DNA of 13,764 nucleotides from assembly GCA_016748015.1 (NCBI GenBank), contig JAAOMT010000133.1, positions 2,949-16,712 on the forward strand, written 5' to 3'. Below, piece after piece: positions 8,528-13,764 of this stretch. The stretch's first letter is position 1; each line of letters opens with the position of its first letter. The translations under genes were made by a program, and so were the position numbers. This DNA is from Geosiphon pyriformis (Eukaryota; Glomeromycota; Glomeromycetes; Archaeosporales; Geosiphonaceae). The notes beneath the pieces are model-generated. The model was not told the origin of the DNA. It saw only the letters and a program-made list of their open reading frames with translations, and did not search any database.

Positions 8528-8849
8528 ATGAATATTATGAAAAATTTAAAAATTATTACACTAAATGCTCACGCTAGTTCAAAAGCAGAAAGGGCCCAAA
8601 TTTCATCTTATTTTTGGCGTATCATGAATGCTAAGTTTTATATTGAAATTTTGCAAAAACATGTTGGAAAATTTAATGGAATACTTGTTGGGAACAAGTG
8701 GTGCTTTCAACAGGACAACGATCATAAGCATAAAAAGTCGAGTAGTTAAGGCGTTTCTTGCGGAAAATTTAACTAAAGTTATTGACTGGCCGCCGTGTAG
8801 TTCGGATCTAAATCCTATTGAAAATCTATTGACAAACGTTAAAACGTGA
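8528..8849 (+). pseudogene. Tc1-type (DD34E) transposase, C-terminal remnant
   Basis: A Tc1 family transposase cuts and pastes its element through a DDE-type RNase H-like catalytic domain. Here the region spanning the second catalytic Asp is readable in one frame (Phe-Gln-Gln-Asp-Asn at 8705-8719, preceded by Met-Asn-Ala and Tyr-Ile-Glu-Ile-Leu). The third catalytic residue is in another frame (Trp-Pro-Pro...Asp-Leu-Asn-Pro-Ile-Glu-Asn, catalytic Glu codon 8820-8822). From the end of the Asp codon to the Glu codon is 103 nt: exactly 34 codons plus one base. That matches the DD34E spacing with a single-base frameshift. The frame closes with TGA at 8847-8849. The first catalytic Asp and the helix-turn-helix half were not found; 8165-8520 is too decayed to read. 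Confidence 0.8.
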
Positions 8850-9053
8850 ATTAGAGAAAAAATATGGATGATTTGGAGTGATATATGGTTGAAGAGTGTA
8901 ATTCTTTGCTAAAAATTATTCTAACAATTTTAGTGAATTCATTGTCGCTGCGTTGTGAGTTGATTATAAAGAGTAAAAGCCAAAAGAATTTTATATTAAT
9001 AATAAAATCAGTGACTTTTGGCCTTTCTAACAATATATTAATTATACGATTCC

Positions 9054-9081
9054 GTGTGTGATCTTTTTTTGTAACACACTG
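9054..9081 (-). repeat. Right terminal inverted repeat of the Tc1-like element
   Basis: Read on the reverse strand it begins CAGTGTGTTACAAAAAAA and continues GATCACACAC. It matches the left end after allowing for the expanded GT array there. It is followed on the + strand by TA. Confidence 0.7.
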
Positions 9082-9083
9082 TA

Positions 9084-10859
9084 TATACTGAGAATGATCA
9101 AGCAAAATGCTGAGATTAATTTAGTTGGGAAATAAAAGTTTTCTCATCACTTTCAGTGACCCAAGACCCCAAATACATTTATATAAATATTCCCCCAACA
9201 ATCAACGTTAAATAATAAAATTATTTTGGAAGGAATTAAACCAAAGAGATGAGATTTACATTTAGAGAATCCTTGTCCAAATAGGATAAAGAGCTTAAAA
9301 ATAATTTTTGGCAGAGGTCCACCCACTTTTTAATTACGGTTTTTGACATTTATTATAAAAAATTTCTTTAACTTTAAAAAATATTACAACGAAGTAGATT
9401 CCAATAAATGAAATTTAATACTGGTATTCGGGAATAACCTGAGCCTTTAAATTTTTTCTTTTTCTTAAATGCGTCATTTGATGTAATAATCCTTCTAGAT
9501 TTTATTCCAAATCACAGGAAGATTAAAGTTTAATTTTTACAAAAAAGTCCAATCTTAAAACAACATTGATCCTACCTTTCAAATTTTAATCCATTCTTGC
9601 CCCGTTGCTGAAGAATTATTGGAGAAACACACTTTAGATTCTTGTTAATAAATTTTTTAATTCTTCTTTCTGCAAATCTTGTTTTAAAATTATTAGCAGA
9701 TTTCCTTGTTCTTATCAAAAGTGAGTTTCTTTGAACTCGTGAATTTCAATTTTATTGAATCAGCATAAAATTTTTTATATACATCATTAAATTAATTTTT
9801 ATGAGAGTGAAAGCTTTATTATATTTACCAACCGATTATTGTACTTGAATAAAAAATAATATCCTAAATTGAAGTTCATTCAGTTTAATATATAGAGTCT
9901 ACCTTATAACGCATAAAATATTCAATTATTTAATTAGGAAGAATTTTGTTTGCGAATAATATCTAAAGGGCGATTAGTTGTTTGAAAGCAAAAATTTGTA
10001 TTTTTATATTTAATTAAAAATTTTTAATTCTTAAATTAAAATATGCCAATTTTTGTCATTTTGACATCCAAGAAGAGATTCCTAGACTTTTAATTGGCTA
10101 TAAACAATTCCTTAATTTTTGAAAAAGTGTGAGATATTTTATACTTTTTTTAAAATTTTGAATCAAAAAATGACAACTGATATAATCGGAAACGCAGAAA
10201 GAATTAATTTTTTACCTTTTTATAAATAAATTTTTTCTATTTGAGAAGTAAGTGATGGTGTGAGAACATTTTGGAAAAGTAAGGGGGGAAAAGCAACTAA
10301 TATCAGTTTACAATTTCAAAACAAGGATTATTAATTAATTACCCATTTATAATATTACATATTTTGAAAGGTTTAGAAATAGTCAAAAAATTTCCTATTC
10401 AAAATGGAAATTTATTGAATATTTATTTATTTATTTGTTTATTTTTAGTTGGTAAATAAAAAATTTATAACGTTAAATATATAGTATTTTCATGATTTAT
10501 TAAATTAAGTGAATCTATTTCAAAAACTATTTTGAGATTTAAACTTGGAAATTTTTTTATTAATATTTAGATCGGTTCAAATACATAAATAAGTTTTGAT
10601 TGATTAAAAAATGCTCTGTAAATAAAAATTAATTTTATTAATAAGCGTGAAAAAAAAAAAACTTAAAATTTTATATTAAAATAAAATTAATGACAAATTA
10701 TTATTTTTTATTGCTGTCTATGTACATAAAACTGAAAAATTTTATAAGCGATGTAGATATGATTATTAACTATTAACTTGATCAATGACTTGATCATTAA
10801 TTTGAATTATTTAATGTGATCACTGATCTAATTATTGATCCCTTTTTAAGAGTATCAAC
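9084..10859. other. Intergenic spacer
   Basis: Moderately A+T-rich to about 9800, then more so. No gene recognised. C-rich patches near 9160-9210 and 9315-9335 do not sit in a usable reading frame. A cluster of GATC-containing words lies at 10778-10840. Confidence 0.5.
10778..10840. repeat. Cluster of TGATC words
   Basis: Five GATC tetramers, each preceded by T, lie in 63 bases at 10780, 10792, 10818, 10825 and 10837. The first two lie in near-identical TTGATCAAT/TTGATCATT contexts 12 bases apart. This is a short degenerate repeat of unknown origin in DNA where C is otherwise rare. Confidence 0.5.
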
Positions 10860-13713
10860 TTTTTTATTTCTTTTTCATTATTTTTTCACTTTTCTTTTCT
10901 TGATTTATATATTATTAGCTTTTATAAAATATATATTAAATAAATATTTATTGAAAAATATAAACAATATCTTTTATTGAATTATAAGAATGCCAATATA
11001 AAATTATATAATTATAATAATCGTGTTACCTTTTGTTAACAATACAACTATTCAAATTCTCTTGTTACTTTTTTGAAAAAAATAATAATAAAAATATTTA
11101 TAAAACTAATCTTGTATATTAAATCTTTACAAATTCAATTCATTTATTAAATTGAATTTTTTTCTTTGATTATTTTTTTACTATATAATATTTGTTTTTT
11201 CTTGTTATTTATTAATGTGTTACTCTAATCTGTAACAATAATTTAATTGATTTAAACTAAACATGATTTTATCTTCTAAAATAATGCTTTAAAACTTATC
11301 ACTTATATTATAATCTGCTATCTTTTAAATTTGTTTTAATAATTTGCTCTTAATTTAAAAATTATTATTTATATATATTTTTTGGTGCTTAACTATAAAT
11401 AAATATATAAATTTTACAATTTTATTAATTGTTATTTTAAAAGACTTAAAATATTATAATTTAATTCTTTAATATAATTTTTTTTGGTAAAATTATATAC
11501 GATTATTTATAAAACTTTTATATTTGAATTTAGAATAATAAAGACTATAAACTTGGCAAATAACAACAATCTAATAGTAAATATTAATCAAATTAAGCTG
11601 TAATTTTGGAAAAAATATTTTGTAAGAATATTTTTAAAGACTATATATACTGTATTATCTGAATTTAAAGTTATTAAGTTAATCAAGATATAATTAATAA
11701 ATCTATAACAAAAAACTATAATAGATTTTACCAATTTAAATTAAATTAATTTGTTTGCTTTTTAATGATTTATTTTAATTAATAGAAATATAATATAAAT
11801 AACCAAAATTATTATTAACAAAACATTATAAAATACCAAAAATATCTGTAAAATTTTACTTTATATCTTATTAATAGATATAATTATATATAATTTGTAA
11901 AATTATCTTGTTTTAATTATTAAAAAAACATATATAATTAATTATTATTTAGTTTTTTATGTCTGTATTTAATATATTGTAATATGTTTTAACTTTAAAG
12001 AAGTATTTATTAAAAATTTTGACTATAAGTTTTGTTTTAAAAAGTATTATGATTAATTGGTCTAATTTAATTTTGGTAAAATATTTTAATTATATATTAA
12101 TTAAATATAATTTTGCCAAAAATAAAAAATAAACAGTACTAATCAAAAAACTACTCTTAAAATCTAATAAAAGCAAATTGACTGGTATTTATGCCAAAAT
12201 ATTAGTTTATATTGTTTGCTTAATTTTTTGGTAAGAAATTTTAAACACAAATTATAAATAATATATACTTTAGTTTTTGTCTAATTTGCTTCTTAGTAAA
12301 AATTTATTTGTAAATGTTAAATCTTTTTTGTAATTAATTGTTTTTTTTTGAAAAACAAAATAAATATTTTTGAAAATTTTTTTGAATAAAGTTTTTAAAT
12401 TAGATTATAAGTTAAATTTTTTGCTAGTTTTTTTTTTAGTTTCAAACTTTTCTTATTTTTTTATTGTAAATATTAATTTAAATATAATTATAAATAATTT
12501 TTCTATTTTTTTATTCTTAAATTTTATCTAATAATCTTAATAATTTTGGTGTTTTTATTTTTAAACTAAGTAGTTTAAAGATCAAAATATTTAAGCTTAA
12601 AAACTTTGTAAAAATGGTTTTTGTAAAATTAAATTAATTGTGTATTGGTTTTGATTTTTTTTCTTTTTAATTTTAAATGATTAATTTAATTTAAAAAATT
12701 GTTATATATAATATTAAAAATATGAATATTTTTGCAAAACAAATTAATATTGATTAATAACATAAAAATATAAATAATATAATCTCAATTATTATTAAAA
12801 CAAAGCTAAAAAAATAATATAAAATCTTAAATTATAAACAAATTTAATAAAATTTAAGTTTTTTAAGTTTTAAATTTACAATTATTATGAATAATAGATT
12901 AATTAAACATGTTTTCAAGATATTAAAAATGTTAAATAGGCTTTTTTCAATTTATTTACTATTTAAAAACAATGTTTTAATTATAATATTTGGTTTATAA
13001 ATTAGAATATTTATTAATATAAGATTAAATTATGTTTTAAATATTAATTTTTTTATTATCAAAGTAATAAACACTAATATACTTACAGTTTTAAAAATAA
13101 TTTCAATGAAAATAGTATTAATATATAATACTAGTTTTAAAAAATGTTTTGATTTAAAGTTGTACAACTTTTTTGCTAATTATTTTATGCTTAAAGTTCT
13201 AACTTAATGTAATTTTAAAAGAGTAAAAAAAATTATTAACTATATTTTTGTTAGCAATTTTTTGTTTACTGTTGCTAAACAGTATATATATCAGATATTT
13301 AAATATTTTAATACTAATTATAAAATTGTATTAGTTTTTATTAATTAAAATAGTCTTTTAAATACTTAGCTTAATTTTTTGTACAAACAAATCAATAAAA
13401 ACTAATGAAAATATAATTTTAAAAGTGTTAATATTTTGAAATAAAATTAGTTTAGAAATCTATTTTATTTAATATTATGACTATAATAGAGAATTTCAAT
13501 AAATCAAAAAAAATAATAACTTAAAAATAATAAAAATGTTTCTTAAAAACATTTTTTCTATTAATGCAGTTATTGTTAAGTCCTGGTTTAATGTATTTAT
13601 TTATTCTAAAACCGAACAGTTTTCAAAAATTTTTTGATTAAAACAATTAATATTTAAAATTAATATGTGTTTAAAGTTGGGTTTTTTTTCTGAATTTGAA
13701 AATTTAATAAAAA
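10860..13713. other. Extremely A+T-rich non-coding block
   Basis: Nearly 3 kb in which C and G are scarce and no open frame reaches 70 codons. The texture is runs of T or A joined by TAAT/ATTA words. I see no RNA gene, exon or transposon in it. Possible sources are a decayed repeat, mutation-biased heterochromatin or a scaffold-attachment type region. It ends at a transposon terminus at 13716. Confidence 0.6.
13532..13556. other. Perfect 10-bp hairpin
   Basis: AAAAATGTTT (13532-13541) and AAACATTTTT (13547-13556) are perfect reverse complements around a 5-base loop (CTTAA). With no gene on either side, a transcription role is not indicated. Confidence 0.5.
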
Positions 13714-13715
13714 TA

Positions 13716-13764
13716 CAGTCAGACTTCTATAAAAGAACACAGTTGGGGCATGCAAATTATGTTC
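13716..13764 (+). mobile_element. Left terminus of a pogo/Tigger-like DNA transposon, cut by window edge
   Basis: After TA (13714-13715), a sequence beginning CAGTCAGACTTCTATAAAAG has the form of pogo/Tigger terminal repeats, which typically begin CAGT and continue with a CTTCTATAA-GAACAC-like core. It continues GAACACAGTTGGGG and reaches GTTC at the last base. The inner GAACA (13735-13739) and TGTTC (13760-13764) face each other, the sub-terminal inverted arrangement I associate with this group. Only 49 bases are visible, so whether a transposase gene or only a miniature non-autonomous element follows cannot be told. Confidence 0.6.

Larger units (their letters stand above)
8125..9081 (+). 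mobile_element. Degenerate Tc1-like DNA transposon (957 bp)
   Basis: The left end begins CAGTG at 8125 and the right end finishes CACTG at 9081, each flanked by TA (8123-8124 and 9082-9083), the classical Tc1/mariner target duplication. After the CAGTG(TG) start, both ends share an ACAAAAAA block (8166-8173 on the left; reverse strand near 9064-9072 on the right). The interior encodes the C-terminal half of a Tc1-type transposase. Full-length members are usually about 1.3-1.7 kb, so this copy has lost internal sequence, mostly from the N-terminal, DNA-binding half of the transposase. It cannot encode an active enzyme. Confidence 0.8.

Noticed and set aside
8628-8729. First part of the 73-codon forward ORF starting at ATG 8628
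   Set aside because: Only the part after about 8730 is transposase-like. The first third is the wrong frame relative to the catalytic Asp region, so the two are treated as one frameshifted pseudogene.
8851-9105. Reverse-strand 84-codon ORF
   Set aside because: It overlaps the right end and terminal repeat of the Tc1-like element, runs past its boundary, and shows no protein-like features.
10860-13713. Nuclear copy of mitochondrial DNA
   Set aside because: Considered because of the A+T content, but no mitochondrial protein or rRNA segment could be recognised in any frame.
1-13764. tRNA, rRNA, CRISPR arrays, riboswitches or bacterial operons
   Set aside because: No cloverleaf with conserved loops, no spaced direct-repeat array and no bacterial gene organisation were seen; introns and Tc1-type elements indicate a eukaryote.

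Overview
This is a very A+T-rich stretch of nuclear DNA from a non-vertebrate eukaryote. The main evidence is one protein gene split by four short GT-AG introns (115, 67, 77 and 84 nt), plus remains of Tc1/mariner-superfamily DNA transposons flanked by TA. There is no bacterial architecture: no operons, no ribosome-binding sites, no dense gene packing. The standard genetic code fits. The phylum cannot be fixed from the sequence. Small introns, extreme A+T and Tc1 plus pogo-type elements are compatible with an A+T-rich invertebrate or an early-diverging (for example mycorrhizal) fungus.

Layout. Positions 1-400 hold several short coding-like frames and AATAAA signals, perhaps the 3' end of a gene that continues left of the window. 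Positions 400-4180 are intergenic; a few exon-like pieces (notably 1667-1784 and 4102-4182) are only weakly supported. Positions 4183-6440 carry the one convincing gene, reconstructed here as a five-exon model: TATA-like box, start at 4261, stop at 6251-6253, and a candidate poly(A) signal at 6427. Positions 6254-8122 are A+T-rich spacer with homopolymers and an (AT)n tract, plus a less A+T-rich island around 7480-7760. Positions 8125-9081 are a decayed, internally shortened Tc1-like transposon between TA dinucleotides; a GT microsatellite has grown inside its left terminal repeat. Positions 9084-13713 are non-coding, and from about 10860 they become extremely A+T-rich. At 13716 a second transposon begins, with a terminus of pogo/Tigger type, and it runs off the right edge.

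The central gene encodes a predicted 549-residue protein. It has an acidic, Ser/Asn/Glu-rich, probably disordered N-terminal segment (about 1-150), a long coiled coil (about 155-520) and a single C-terminal membrane segment (527-546) with only three residues after it. That is the layout of a tail-anchored, cytosol-facing coiled-coil protein such as a tether or scaffold. Exons 2, 3 and 4 are all phase 1-1 and multiples of three (72, 84 and 90 nt), so each could be skipped without breaking the frame. They encode variable linker between the N-terminus and the rod. Exon 3 carries an acidic di-phenylalanine motif resembling a weak FFAT (VAP-binding) motif. No known family was recognised. This gene is the best candidate in the window for something undescribed.
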